A program made the translations under genes and the position numbers. From NCBI GenBank assembly GCA_914767715.1, contig OU612067.1, positions 18,111,001-18,175,000 on the forward strand: a DNA stretch of 64,000 bases. The letters run 5' to 3'. Every line of letters begins with the position of its first letter. Positions within the stretch are counted from its first letter, which is position 1. Shown one piece after another: positions 25,701 to 38,480 of this stretch. The DNA comes from Membranipora membranacea (taxonomy: Eukaryota > Bryozoa > Gymnolaemata > Cheilostomatida > Membraniporidae). The notes beneath the pieces were generated by a model, which was not told the DNA's origin, did no database searches, and saw nothing but the letters and a program-made list of their open reading frames with translations.

Positions 25701-28504
25701 GTCTCGCTATGACCGATAGCCGAGCTCTAATAGGACTTGGACAATGGCAGACTAATCGACACGATGGAGGTCGATTTCGGCAAGTGAAGAAGATAAGATT
25801 CGATGCAGGCATGAAAGCTGTTAAAACCAAGGATATTACAGTGCAGGATGACATTAGAGCGATCGCTGGTATTGCCAGAAACAAGGATGTCTGTTTGGTT
25901 CTCAGTAATGATGGTTCACGTCTTAAAGTTGCCGGCTACCAGGCATCAACGTTTAACAATCTCAGTTCACCCTATGAGAGTTTCACTTCCTGGAGCTTGA
26001 ATCCAAAATATTCTTCTAGGAGGTCTGAGAAAAGTATAGTGAGTGATCTACACATGGCTGTTATGTCGGATAACAGTGGTAAAATAGCTCAGGTCCTGGT
26101 CCTCTATAAAACCGATGGCAAGTACCAAATGAAAGCCTTCAGCGACACGGACAAAAACATTCATACCATCATACTACCAGATATAACTAAGCCTGCTGGA
26201 TTGTGTGCTGTAGACAATGACTGCGTCCTTATCTCAAACTGCATCAAAGGCGGATGCGCTACTAAATATCGGATGATTAACCAGGGGAGACAAGAGAGTC
26301 GCCTGGAGAAAGTGTGGACGTGTGAGAATATGACCCTGCCTGGTTCTATAAGACAGGATCACAGAGGTAACTACCTGATAGCCAGCTGGAGTCAGCCAGC
26401 GAAGATCTACATGATCTCACCACAAGGTAAGCAGTATATTCAGCTCCACCTAACATCCACCAACTGGTTCTTGGTTGAAAGAAAACTAGTAAAACCTTCT
26501 GGCTAGCCTCCCACAGGAGCTAGGTAAACATATATTATATCAAATCCAGTTACAATCCTAAGTATAAGTGAAACTGGTGACAAAAGATGTGTTTCATTAC
26601 TAAAAAGCTAGAATTTATGTGTTGACATCAAAATACAATGTGGCTTTGGGTATGGCACACATTCAACTGTAGAGACACAATAAGCGTGTTCAACAAGTAA
26701 ATTTTTGTTGTTGTAGGCGAGTTGATTACTGAACTTCAGTTAACAAACTTATCAGCGGACGCCTCTATCCAGGATATGTGTATCCATCAGGACAATCTAC
26801 TACTGGCACTCGAGGAAAGAGGAGTTAAACATTACAGATTAACTTATTACAACTGACTACATGCAAATCTCAATTGTACACTCATATGTCTCATAGTTGT
26901 GGAAACTTTAGAATGTGGTTTGAGATTTGACAGCTACCTATCCTAGCCTGTATGAGTGCACTGTCATGTCTGGGAGAAAGTGATCATGATTATTCGCATT
27001 TTTGTGTGAAAATGAATAATGTCTGACAGACTCTGTAACTGGACTCTTGGTGTACATGATTATTATTCTCAGACATGAAAATGTGTGATATAATTACAGA
27101 CCTGAATCCCATGTGAACATTAGATTCATGTAGGAGGAGGTAACCACTAAATTATATGCCAGGTCTATCGCTAGATTATCACACTCCGGTAATGCATCGC
27201 TTACTCGTATCAACTCCGACTGCTTGTGTTCTACCTGAATATTTACACAAAGCTCAGTAGGTCATACAGTGGAACATTTATTATCATTTATTGGCTCTTA
27301 CTAGAAAAACTCGGTAGAGTGAGCTGTGAAAAAATCTAAAGTGCAAAATGGATTGATGTTTTTTCATTTCCGGTCACATTCAAATATCATCAAAAAATTA
27401 TAAGTATTTATGTATTATCTGGTATTATGTTTGAATAAACAGATTTGATGACATGCAAGTTATTCCCTCTCGCAACATCTGCCCAGCATTTATCTGCATC
27501 CCGAATTTAAGGTACTAAGAGATCAACCCTGAATCACTTCAGCTAAAAGACAAACATTCCATCATAGACAGGTACCAAGTGAATGATTATGATGGAGTTT
27601 AGGTAAGAGGAGGCGACCCATGATGGACATGTATGTGTCCGTGGCTAACCTGCTTGATGAAGTGAAGAAATCTAAAGTGATCATTATCGTTATCCTCAGC
27701 AATAGACTCCAGAAGATTAGAGTAACAGTATAGATTAGTGAAGAGATTCTCTATATCCTGTCTATCATAGTCTGGTATTGTGTCATAATCCACTTCATCA
27801 TCGGACTCAGCATCAGTGTGGTCCTCATCTTCTGCTGTTGACATGTAGAAATAATCAGTATCATAAAGGTGAACATTGATTAAGCAGACGGGCTCATTTA
27901 ACATTAATATTATTTTGCTCAAATATGTGAGGCAAGTGAAAGGCAATATGATTCACTATTAATGTGGCCCAGATAGCTGTGACAATGATTGATCACTCAC
28001 CACCAGTTTCTTGCTCATCACCCTCTACATCAGAAGACTCATTGTTAGACTCATGAAGAGAAGACAAGTCAATCTTCACCTGCTGTCTAAGCCGCTCGGC
28101 TAACTTTCCTATATCACCAGCAGTAAGAGGAATATCTGAGTCTGAGATAGGTGAGCTAGCAGTGAGAGGGGCATGCAGCTTTGGCTTCACTGACGGCTCA
28201 GCATCACCTGGGTTTGAAATCCGCTATTTATTATGTGTAATAAGACGAACAACAACAATGAGCATGATTTCAACTCTGATTGACATATAGCCAGATTAAT
28301 CCAAGAAAAAGATGGAGGGGAGCAGCCTTTGCTTGACTGCAAGGTATGTTTGAGGTATTGCAATGAGTGAGGGTTAATTATGCGGAAGTTTTTTTTATAG
28401 TTACAACTTAACTCACCTTCACCAACACTGTTTTGTGCCTCAGCCTGGGTATCTCCACTGACATGATCAGACTTCTGATCCTGAACGGGAAAATCCCCCT
28501 CCAT
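19742..28504 (-). CDS. Unrecognised acidic 12-exon protein
   Basis: Assembled from coherent frames and splice sites: 28504-28417, 28207-28001, 27834-27650, 27234-27102, 22294-22182, about 21975 (or 22030)-21707, 21471-21374, 21248-21147, 20933-20752, 20425-20310, 20207-20166, 19991-19742 (stop TAG). This gives roughly 590-610 residues. Ten of the eleven joins keep phase. The exon 5-6 join is unsure: the more natural acceptor at 22030 breaks phase, the one at 21975 keeps it. The N-terminal third and C-terminus are low-complexity acidic (SDDEVDYDTIPDY; GEAEEEEGVAAEGETEATEY). The middle looks helical and folded (LAYNLVVTSSYMNLMF; QYQR-type Leu-rich segments). I recognise no domain. Intron 4 (about 4.8 kb) contains the whole TRIM-like gene on the opposite strand. 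Confidence 0.7.
22742..22787. repeat. Palindromic element, TCACAGAGTAAGGATA family (imperfect)
   Basis: Arms TCACAGAGTAAGGATA and TATCCTTAATCTGTTA face each other with extended pairing of the flanking ATATG words. Same sequence family as 47402-47433 and the ends of 39437-40131. Confidence 0.7.
23365..26856 (+). CDS. TRIM-like RING/B-box/coiled-coil protein, nested gene
   Basis: Likely E3 ubiquitin-ligase-type protein. Exons: 23365-23558 (RING), 23887-24070 and 24253-24457 (two Cys/His-rich B-box-like units), 24682-25008 and 25130-25421 (coiled coil), 25620-26426 and 26717-26856 (C-terminal region with repeated beta-type segments, possibly a propeller). The RING has Cys22, Cys25, Cys40, Cys45, Cys48, Cys61 and Cys64, but the usual zinc-ligand His is Asp42 (CKDVFC). 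The join of exons 24682-25008 and 25130-25421 is out of phase by one base; one G fewer in the GGG at 25007-25009 would repair it. A further open segment with splice sites (24539-24623) carries an in-frame TAG. The gene sits wholly within an intron of the minus-strand gene. Family assignment is firm; whether it is intact is not. Confidence 0.8.
24539..24623 (+). other. Possible poison (stop-containing) cassette exon of the TRIM-like gene
   Basis: Has an acceptor (CACTTAG) and a donor (GAG|GTAACC). In phase with the preceding exon it reads as helical TRIM-like sequence (DLKVELNHKFDLLSNQG), then TAG. Skipping it restores phase to the next exon. It is either regulated, a decayed exon, or a sequence error. 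Confidence 0.35.
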
Positions 28505-30442
28505 AGAACTGCTTAATGTGATCGAATCGATGACATTTCTAAGATACAACGTCAGTAGGCTGCTGCTGCTGTCTGGCTTTTATTGCCTCGATGAGTTATG
28601 ATGCCGACGTCATGTACTACGCAAGGAGAGGCATTGTTACACACGCTCAATCAAGCAACTGACTGAGAATCGGAGACTTCCATTGATGCGTAAAGCAGTG
28701 GTTTCTCATTGTGGCCCATGTTGCGGGTTGCGAGTTTTCATGTTAGAAACATAATAAGCATTCCCTTGGAAATATTGTTTAACAAGGAGCTTGGTGGGAT
28801 ATGAAATAAAAATATTGTGTGTTATTGTGTTGAGAAAATGGTAGTTTTTACCACAATCTACTTGTTATTGCAACATGTTAGGATTCTCCGATTTGAGTTA
28901 TTTCAATGATTTCTTACTAAGGGGGTACCTGGGAAGAGTATTGTGAGGCCTCGCTGGTCTCTTTCAATCATATTAGAGTCAGCAACCTAGAAAATAGTAA
29001 AAAAACTTATAGCTATAGGGGCATAATGCTTGCAGCGTTAAGCTGATGATATTTATAAGTAAACGGTAAAATTCTGCTGTTTATAGACAGTATGAACCTT
29101 TGCCTGTTAGTTTGATGACTAGTGAAGATCGCAAAAATGCATGACTCATTGGTGTTCTAGAGCGAGATCCACTGATCATGTGACATACTATTGCAGGAAT
29201 ATCTCTGTTCAATAGGGCATGAATGAATTCATGTAGCTTGCGTGCCATGAATTAGGTGTGACGACCCAAGGTAGATTTCTAGAATTAGGAACAAGTACAC
29301 AGAAGTTACTCAAACTTATTCAACTCAGGTGATCAGTGATACACATCCTACTAGTACAGCAAGCTTGAGGATATTGAAAGTTTAGCATGGTAATTCCATC
29401 TTGTTCCAATGTCTAGGATACTTGTAATACATGCAAGATAAAATAGATTGGAGCGTATTATTAGAAGACTATCAGTAATATCTCCACTTAAATTGGAGTT
29501 GTCCACTTAAGTTCACATACTTCAATGAGAGGACAACTTTATCTTATCCAAATAAACTATATAAAAAAATTGTGAAGATTGATACAATGATGGCTGTTAA
29601 TTCAACATTCCAAGGTCGAAAACAATCCGAGACATCTAAACTCAAGCACCTCAAGGACGCATAACATCGTTAACATGATTTCCCACCTCTACTTCTCCAC
29701 TAGAACTGCCAGTTTGAACATGCCAGCCTTCTGTTATCATTGAGCCATCATCACAAAATCACACTGATCACGTGATATACTATTGCATGAATATCTCTGA
29801 TCGATAGAGAGTGAATTAAATCACTTAGTAAGATTACCATCAAAAGGAATTTGGTGTGACAACCCGTGTTCAATTTTATTAATAAGGGGTAGGTACATGT
29901 TTGGTACTGCTACTAAATTGACTCTAACGATCAGAGAAACACATGTAAATAGTGTAATCTCGATGTCAGTGTAATATCGATGTCAGTGTGTTTATTAAAT
30001 CATTTATCACTTACCAACAGGACTGATACTGAGCGCAAAGGTTTTCCAGTCCAAAGATGTTCTCTCTTTACTTTACTTGCAAGAACACTTCATACTATTC
30101 CAGCCAACACAAACTTAACTACCAGATGCATCCTACTAGTACAGTAAAAAGTTGAAAGTTTTTGGTAATTCCATCTTTGATATCTGCTTGGACATGTTTA
30201 TTGGTCGCTTCACTGACTGATTTTTGGGAAATTCAAAAATATAGCCTTTTATCACAATGATGAGATGCACTTAAAACTTAGGATTTCTTGATCAAAATGC
30301 ACCTATACATTGGACGTAGTAATAAATACATAATTATAATTTTATATATTATAACACTCTTATAACTGCTGTGAGTTGAATAGTCTTCTCGCTAAACTTT
30401 AGAGATCATAATCATTAACTCCGCTCATATACATGCCAGCGT
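28505..30442. other. Spacer with duplicated segments and no intact gene
   Basis: Lies between the start of the acidic-protein gene and the stop of the SLC35C2-like gene. It contains two diverged copies of a block beginning near CACTGATCATGTGACATACT (about 29170-29400 and 29760-30175) and the broken SLC35C2 exon copy. Confidence 0.5.
29395..30131 (-). pseudogene. Truncated copy of two SLC35C2 exons
   Basis: Closely resembles 34990-35493 in the SLC35C2-like gene, in the same order and strand: the exon copy near 30131-30014 including its donor, the following intron sequence (29630-29758 against 35218-35346), and the first bases of the next exon (near 29425). The exon copy has frame-changing differences and the second exon stops after about 20 bases. 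An insertion of about 230 bp separates the blocks. Not expected to encode protein. Confidence 0.8.
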
Positions 30443-33400
30443 TCAGCTTATAGCACTGTGTTTTTGAATTGAGGTAGGCCTACTATTATATTGTGTACTA
30501 TTTTTATCAGCTTTGTCTTCTTCATCACTCAACATATCACTTTGTTGTAGAGCTGAATACTGAACACTGAGTGTAGAGCCTTCCACCTGACTGAGCTCAC
30601 TGTTTTTTGGCTCACTTGAAACTAAAAAAGATAAAAAAAAATGCTTAGATTATTAAATACTAAATATTGAAATTTTTCAAGCAAGGAGCTCAGTGCAGTC
30701 ACAGAGTATAAAAATTTTGTGGCAAACAGACATGGATGCTTCTGGTTATATTCCTCACTATTTTACAGGCTCAGTTCTAACATGTATTTAGTTACTGCAG
30801 TTTCATGTACAGTCCAGTTATTTTGAAGAATTTGTTCTGAAGATGAGAGGAGGGGTTGTGTGCATTGTTCGCAGGGAGCCCCACTGTTGTCTTTAACGTT
30901 TGAGGTTGAAGTTTATGTTGTATATTCAGGTATAAGGCATCCAGGAGCTATCGAGCAGGCTGCTGCTCTCTTACCAATAGCCCTTTGATTGTCTACAAGG
31001 AAAGGGTTTCGCACTTCCACATTTTAGTATATTATGTGAAAAACCCTTCCTGTTGTGTTGTTCATAATCTAGTTTACACATTTGATCTCAGCCATGCTGT
31101 TTTCTTACTTGATAGGATACAAGGATTGAATTGAAATAAGGTTCCCATAAATTCTGAGGTATTAATTTGTCACAATTAACAATGTTGAATAAGATAGCAG
31201 AGTTTTCGACCTCTGTTAACCTCAACAAAGAAACTAAACTACATGTGCAAATAAGCAACTTTCTGACCTTTAGTAGCTTTCATGTAGACATGTACTGCTA
31301 TTCCTGCCAGACAGCAGAGCAGACCGAGGATTTTCATAGCATTTATTTCATCCTTATTTATCCAGTGAGCCATCATTAATATTGCACACTCCTTTAAATA
31401 GACAAACATAACTGTCACCATGTTATCTCTCTTAAAGCAAGGGTGTCACAAATGAACCTTACAACTTGTTTTCCACATGTACATACGCACAATGTAGGTT
31501 GTAGTTATGTAACAATTGCATGCACAAAAAAAATGTACACCAAATGAGCGCAAATCTCTTCTTAGGTTCAGGTATGCCCAATAATATTATTATATGGGGT
31601 TTATCAAGTTGAACCTCTACAAGTATTATGTATATCACAAGAAGAACAGCTAAAGATATATTGTCATCATCATAATCATGGTTGTGTTACAATGCAATGT
31701 GATGTGTTCCTGCGATGTGTACCTGCCACAAAAATACATTTGAGTACATACAGCATTTTTTGTTATAATTCCTGCTTGATACTAATATCTAACTCTAACC
31801 TTGAACATGCCAGATACAGATAGTGTAAGACTAGATGTCTTCATCACCAGTAGGAATTCACCAAACTCAAGCCCAAAGGCTAGCAGGGCACCAACCAATA
31901 AAACCGCTATGTTCTGGGCTATTGTTGAGGGGGAGTGATAGTCCATAAAATTATCATCTCCTGAAAACTTCAGACCTGCAGAGAGAAAAGAGATGAGTGG
32001 AGCAGATGAGAAATATAATACTTATATTAAAATAACTCAACTGGTCATATTAGTATCAACTAAGATCATATGTGTAGTACAATAACTTAAATTGCTGCCC
32101 GACCAGCAGTGATATCAAGTAGTGAACTGAATACAGAGACATTCTCTTATCGGAGATCAATGGATGCTAGTTGCATTATATGATCGATAGTAACATATAG
32201 TATATTACCAAATATAGCTTAGATCTCTGTAATTGAGTCAAATTGATTCAATTCCCAGTAACGTGGTTGAAATTTCAAACTCTGACAAACATTTTTAGAT
32301 CTATCAGTCAAGAATTTCCTGAAAACAAAGCCTTAAGGTAAGAGATATACCCGAGGATTATAGAGAGCTGAGCTGCTTACCCTCTATAGAAGTGGCGAGA
32401 GGAAGAAGACCGCATAACATCCAAGGCTGAATATGATACATAAAATCCACTGGGTTTGATAAACCTGTAAACCATAAAACCAAAACATACATGACTACTA
32501 TATACATAATATAGTACTATATACATAATATAGTACTATATACATGATATAGTACTATAGACATAATGTAGTACAATATACATAATATTACAGTACTATA
32601 TACATAGTATAGTACTATAGACATAATGTAGTACAATATACATAATATTACAGTACTATATACATAATATAGTACTATAGACATAATGTAGTACAATATA
32701 CATAATATTACAGTACTATATACATAATATTGCAGTACTATATACATAATATAGTACTATAGACATAATGTAGTACAATATACATAATATTACAGTACTA
32801 TATACATAATATAGTACTATAGACATAATATAGTACAATATACATAATATTACAGTACTATATACATAATATAGTACTATAGACATAATATAGTACAATA
32901 TACATAATATTACAGTACTATATACATAATATAGTACTATAGACATGATATTACAGTACTATATAGATAATATAGTACTATATACATAATATAGTACAAT
33001 ATACATAATTTTACAGTACTATATACATAATGTAGTACAATATACATAATATTACAGTACTATATACATAATATAGTACTATAGACATAATGTAGTACAA
33101 TATACATAATATTACAGTACTATATACATAATATAGTACTATAGACATAATATAGTACAATATACATAATATTACAGTACTATATACATAATATTACAGT
33201 ACTATATACATAATATAGTACTATAGACATAATGTAGTACAATATACATAATATTACAGTACTATATACATAATATTGCAGTACTATATACATAATATAG
33301 TACTATAGACATAATGTAGTACAATATACATAATATTACAGTACTATATACATAATATAGTACAATATACATAATATTACAGTACTATATACATAATATA

Positions 33401-35881
33401 GTACTATAGACATAATATAGTACAATATACATAATATTACAGTACTATATACATAATATAGTACTATAGACATAATGTAGTACAATATACATAATATTAC
33501 AGTACTATATACATAATATAGTACTATAGACATAATGTAGTACAATATACATAATATTACAGTACTATATACATAATATAGTACTATACACATAATATAG
33601 TACTATATACATAATATAGTACTATAGACATAATATAGTACAATATACATAATATTACAGTACTATATACATAATATTACAGTACTATATACATAATATA
33701 GTACTATATACATAATATTACAGTACTATATACATAATATAGTACTATACACATAATATAGTACAATATACATAATATAGTACTATAGACATAATGTAGT
33801 ACAATATACATAATATTACAGTACTATATACATAACATGGTACTATATATAGAATATGAGTGAATGAAATGTCTGCAGATCATGACTGTAAGCGTTAGGA
33901 CGAACTGCGAGGAATCATGGACACAGATCCCTGCACAAAAATGGAAGTGGCTGGAATTATAGTCAGTATTAAAAAAATACAACCAACTGATCAAGCGTAC
34001 TCCATCCTCCCAAACTTAAGTCGAGAACAGAGGCAGTATACCGATGCACACATACCAAGCTCATTTTTTTGAGAGACAAGCTGTGTTAGGCTCCACCGTA
34101 GGCCGCTGATTATACTGGCTGCCAGACACATCAGGAATCCTGTGGCATTAAACTGTGTCGATTCGAAAGTAAACAGGAACAATCCTAGACTTATACATAA
34201 CACCACAAACAGCTGTAACCACCTCTACAATGATTGAGTAATGATAGATTAACATAGAGATCAATGCACAAATTGTCTAAGCATAAGGTAATATGATATA
34301 CAGTTGGCTGTTTGAAGGACCTGATGTATGGTCATGTATAGTGAGGTAATGATGAATGTTGAGACACAGTAGTTTCTTGTTGGTACTAAATCACAGGAAA
34401 GCATGCACCTATATTAGTGGCAATATGCGTTCTAAGACTCTTATCTGGCGAACACATCTGTTTCTGGTGTGCAAGGTTTTATACTCACAAATTTTTCCAC
34501 TTTGAGAAGCAGTGCAAATATAAGAAGGAACACTATAGCTGAAGTTTTGGTCATAGTGTAACTAAAAAAAAATAAGATAGGAAGGTTCTGTTGATATGGG
34601 GAGAAGTTTGACATCACATCACAAGAAAGTATCCTGCCAATGTTAAGAATGCAGGCAGGGTGATGTAGTGGTTAGGATTCGAGCTTCTCGATCTGAGAGT
34701 TGCAGGTTCGAATCCCAGTCACTACCCATCCTGCTAAAGGAGGTGAGCTCTCCGGAAAATAGCCTAGCTTGCCCACCCTTACATTGTATGAGGGTGCGCT
34801 AATTAGATGAGATCTCAATTAATTAATCATTGTAAGCATATTCCCATTGGCCCCGAAAGGAGCAATGAATAGCAATAAAGCCTGTATTATATTATTATAT
34901 TTATACTCAACAAATACACAACTTGTAAACAGGTTCATATTCTATCAATGAAAGGCACTCACAGAGAAACAGTTATATACTCAAAACTCCAATTGGATAG
35001 ACCAATGTCTAGGATACTTGTAACACCTGCAATATAGAATAGATTGGAGATTAATATTAGCGGGTTATCAGTAATATCCACACCTAATTTGGAGTTGTCC
35101 ACTCTCCCTTCAAATCTCAAGGAGAGGACAACTTTGTTTTATAAGGATTGACACTATATTATGAAGAATTATACAAGGATGGCCATTAATTTGACATTTT
35201 AATTTTAAAACAATCTGAGACACTGAAACTCAAACACCACAGGGATGCATAACATGGGCAACATGATTTTCCACCTCTACTTCTCCACTAAAACTGCCAG
35301 TTTTAACATGCCAGTCTTCTGCTATCGTTGAGCCATCATCACAAAATGTTTGTTAATTCATTCATCACTTACCAACGGGACCAATACTGAGCGCAAAGGT
35401 TTTCCAGTCCAAAGTTGTTCTCTCTTTACCTTGACATTTTGTTAGAACGCTTCGTACTATTCCAGCCAACACAAACTTAACTACCAGATGCATGTATGTC
35501 ATAATCAAGGGGTATCTGTATTTCTGATGAAATATAGTTGAAAGAATATTTGTTACAACGCTGTATATTTCTTAGCTGGCGTAGGCTTAACACTGATCAG
35601 TATATTTGTTAAAGCAGCTCATCAGCTGATTCTTTTGATGTTCCAAGGAGTCAGTGTGATACCAATAAGAACGGTTATATTGCACTTTCCAATCAAAATG
35701 CTAAGCAATTTAGCTGTTTTTTTTGCCTGATCCAACATAAACTTAGACAACATACTACTTACTGTGACCAGTTTCTTATTGTAGAATGTTAGAGTAATAG
35801 AGAATAAATAGTAGTTCATCACCAGTGCCACTGTAATCAAAGCTTTTTTCAGTAAGCCAAATGTGAACTTCTCACAGCAAC
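30443..35881 (-). CDS. SLC35C2: SLC35C2-like nucleotide-sugar/triose-phosphate-family transporter
   Basis: Multi-pass Golgi/ER membrane transporter of the drug/metabolite superfamily; human SLC35C2 affects Notch fucosylation. Nine exons, all in phase: 35881-35763, 35523-35373, 35026-34963, 34561-34489, 34224-34056, 32464-32381, 31975-31800, 31391-31268 and 30621-30443 (stop TGA). Signature matches to the family are LDIGLSNWSFEYITVSLYTM, TFESTQFNATGF, SGLRWSLTQL, NPVDFMYHIQPWM, TSSLTLSVSGMFK and LAGIAVHVYMKA. The tail after the last membrane segment is Ser/Asp-rich and cytoplasmic. The first coding exon with the ATG was not found; it must end in phase 1 upstream of 35881. One intron contains the minisatellite and another a SINE. 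Confidence 0.92.
32493..33852. repeat. AT-rich minisatellite, 60-bp higher-order period
   Basis: About 1.35 kb built from TACATAATATAGTACTATA-type subunits of about 20 bp. Three variants (TATACATA, TAGACATA, CAATATACATA types) form a 60-bp higher-order unit, with occasional one-subunit slips. Long repetitive frames on the minus strand are by-products. It sits in an SLC35C2 intron. Confidence 0.95.
34652..34900 (+). mobile_element. tRNA-derived SINE, copy 1
   Basis: Starts with a tRNA-like head: A-box-like GATGTAGTGGTTAGGATTC and a perfect B box GGTTCGAATCC. The body has a CTGCTAAAGGAGGTGAGCTC region and the 3' end carries CCCGAAAGGAGCAATGAATAG, AATAAAG and AT-rich tail. A second copy is at 38960-39232 in reverse. 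It lies in an SLC35C2 intron. Confidence 0.9.
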
Positions 35882-38190
35882 CTAAAAACAAGGAAATTAA
35901 TCATTCAATAAGGCATTATTCAAAAAACTGCACAGCTAATCCTCCTAGAGCTCATCCAGGAGCAATAATGTAAATAAGAGAAGTCCTAAGTGAGATCAAG
36001 ATCAGCCTAGTCTTACTGAGCCTTATATAATATAGGTTGATGGAACAAGTCAACTTGTACGTTTGTATTAGATTATGAATGGCCATGTGGCCAACGGACA
36101 ACCTTACTATAATGTTTCTGTAAATCACATAAAATTGGCCCACAACAGAATTACAGACCTACAGAATTTACATGGGCCATCAGCTTGGGTCACAATCTGT
36201 GGCATTGACTGATCAAACATCTGACTAACTGAATAAGTGGGGGTCTTGAAAACAGTAATGATTGATTGCCCGTCATCATACTAAGTAGTATAATCATTAG
36301 TTAGACCAGTATACAAACATAGTCAGAATGAGTGCTGCTGTAACTATGCTACAAACTATGCTCACCCATGTCTGATGTTTGCTGGTCTGTCCCACTGACA
36401 CAGTGTGAATGTTTGAAAGTACTTTGACAACACACTCTGTCAACTATGGATGCTGTCTGCTACTTTTAGAGCACTCTGTATGTGTCTGTATTTGGAATAT
36501 AATGAATTATGAGCATCATGAAGGCAGCAGCAACACCAGCTGTTGGATGGTTTGTAATGGGAATCAAAGTCAATGGTTATATTCATTCGCCCCAAATCAG
36601 CGCTACATATTATGGTCTTCTTGAAACTGCTATGTAATGAAAAGGGCGAGAAGGCAGAAGTTGTGAATAAAGTTCCCAAACATGACTGGCCAATACATGT
36701 CTGCCTAAGAGAGTTTGTGTGTTTGGCTGATTCCAGTTTCAGGAGGAGCTTTGAATCATACTTCATAATGGCAAATAGTTCCGAACGGGATTAGTCCCAA
36801 GCCTGATGAAGGCATCAATGTTTGGAAGTGTTCCAATTCATACCATATGGTATCCTCAATCTGATATGGATTACCCTAATGCTAGCTAGCATTGTTTTGG
36901 GAATTCCAACCAAGGCAAGTCTCCCTGACGAAGGCTAATTCCAGTCACTCATAGCACCCATGCTACCGTGACAAGAGCATAATAACTCACAAATCTAAAT
37001 AAGCTCACAGTATTCTTCAAAGTCTGACTGCTCAGCTTTCTATTATTGTCAACCGAACTAGATACTCCATTCAATCTGAGAAGCCACTTCTGTTGCCTAA
37101 GGCTTTTAACCTTTGTTTCCTCTAACTCATTGGTTCCCTAATAATGATGTCAGGGCATACTGACTTTCGTGATCTGACTGGGCATGTAGATCACTGATAA
37201 ACCAGGCTATCATTACCACAAAAAGGATGTCGTGAGCCTATGTATCCATCATGCGTGACTTTATTATGCATGTGTATGAACAATGAGTTTAGTCTGGGTT
37301 CTTACAGCAAATTTGGCCAGGAAGAATGAGATATATGTATTTGGCGATAGGGAAGTTTCAAGACAAAGAACTGACCATACCCCCTGAGAATTGACAACAT
37401 ACTGTATACTTTGTGGTTCATCCAGTCATTTTGTCCTTACATTATTTCAGCATCTGAAATAATAAATAATATAATAAAGACAAACAAAATCAAAATAGGA
37501 TGAACCACAAAGTGCCAATAGTGAAGGAAAGTAAGAAGTGCATAACTGATATACAGATCAGATAAACAAAAAGTGTGTGAGGTGCTCAACCATGCAGTGC
37601 CTACTATCCTGCCCTTGAGAGATAACGTTACTTGGGCACTTGACCAAGGAGTACTCCTTGCTTGAACACACTGACTGGACTCTGTACAAACTACAGAATG
37701 AATGCCTGTATATGTATCTATTTTTTACTCCGTGGTTCAAACCAAAGGGTCTTTCCAACTCCAATTCCACCCTCTCTGCTCCTACATACCTATCGATATT
37801 TTCGAAACATGAAGAGTTTTTGCTATCATCACTCATCTTGTCCTGTGTGAAATGAATTAGTCAAGTCAGGAAACTCTTTAGCCACATATGTGTGTGCAGA
37901 CACAACAGCGAACCCTATGAAAAAAAGTTTTGTCCATGAGAAGATAACTAGTCAACTATCATTCTTGCAAGATTAAATCAGGGAGGGTGGGACAGTTTTT
38001 CTATTTAGATAAGATAAGAGTTGAATTGAAGATAAGATTTTATTGAAACTCTCACAGAAACCATGGGGTTTGTAATGCAGCAGTTTTTAAATGAATAGAA
38101 GGTAAAATTTCAAAAATGTAGTGTGACATGACTACAAACGGCCACAAATAGCATATTTGACAAATAAATGTTGGCATACTCTATGGTGCG
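35882..38190. other. Region upstream of SLC35C2, no firm gene
   Basis: It should contain the missing first SLC35C2 exon and promoter. A short minus-strand open stretch near 37835-37787 starts MSDDSKNSSCFENIDR and ends at a donor (GTATGT), but its phase does not fit the known second exon, so I do not assign it. Confidence 0.35.
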
Positions 38191-38194
38191 GCAC

Positions 38195-38480
38195 TTAGGT
38201 ATACAGCTCTGTCGATTGTTGTGCAGTGTTTGTGTGGGGGCTGTTACGTTTGATTATACTGTTTAGAGGATGTCTCTCATCGCTAAAAATCTTGTGGTTA
38301 TAGACAGCGCTCCTGTCATGACGAAGCAGAGAAATGTAAGGTACAGCTAACTCCCACAAACTCTCCTCATAGCAGTTGGTCGGAAGGATAATCTTAGGGG
38401 CATGCTTTTGGATCCTTTCAAGTGCCTCCATTTTGCGATTGCTGATAAGTGAGGCCCATGCTGGTGCTACATAGGTTATG
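38195..38480 (-). pseudogene. LINE reverse-transcriptase C-terminal fragment
   Basis: Reads YVAPAWASLISNRKMEALER then QKHAPKIILP, the familiar tail of non-LTR retrotransposon ORF2 proteins after the RT palm. No upstream RT motifs remain. Confidence 0.75.

Noticed and set aside
32517-33593. Long repetitive minus-strand frames (VLYYVYSTVILCILYYIM-type)
   Set aside because: They are translations of the AT minisatellite; repetition explains the lack of stops.
34652-34730. Possible functional tRNA gene
   Set aside because: The tRNA-like head continues into a shared SINE body with a second copy, and the clover-leaf is not clean.
37787-37835. First coding exon of the SLC35C2-like gene (MSDDSKNSSC...)
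   Set aside because: Its donor leaves two bases, but the next SLC35C2 exon needs one; joining gives an immediate stop.
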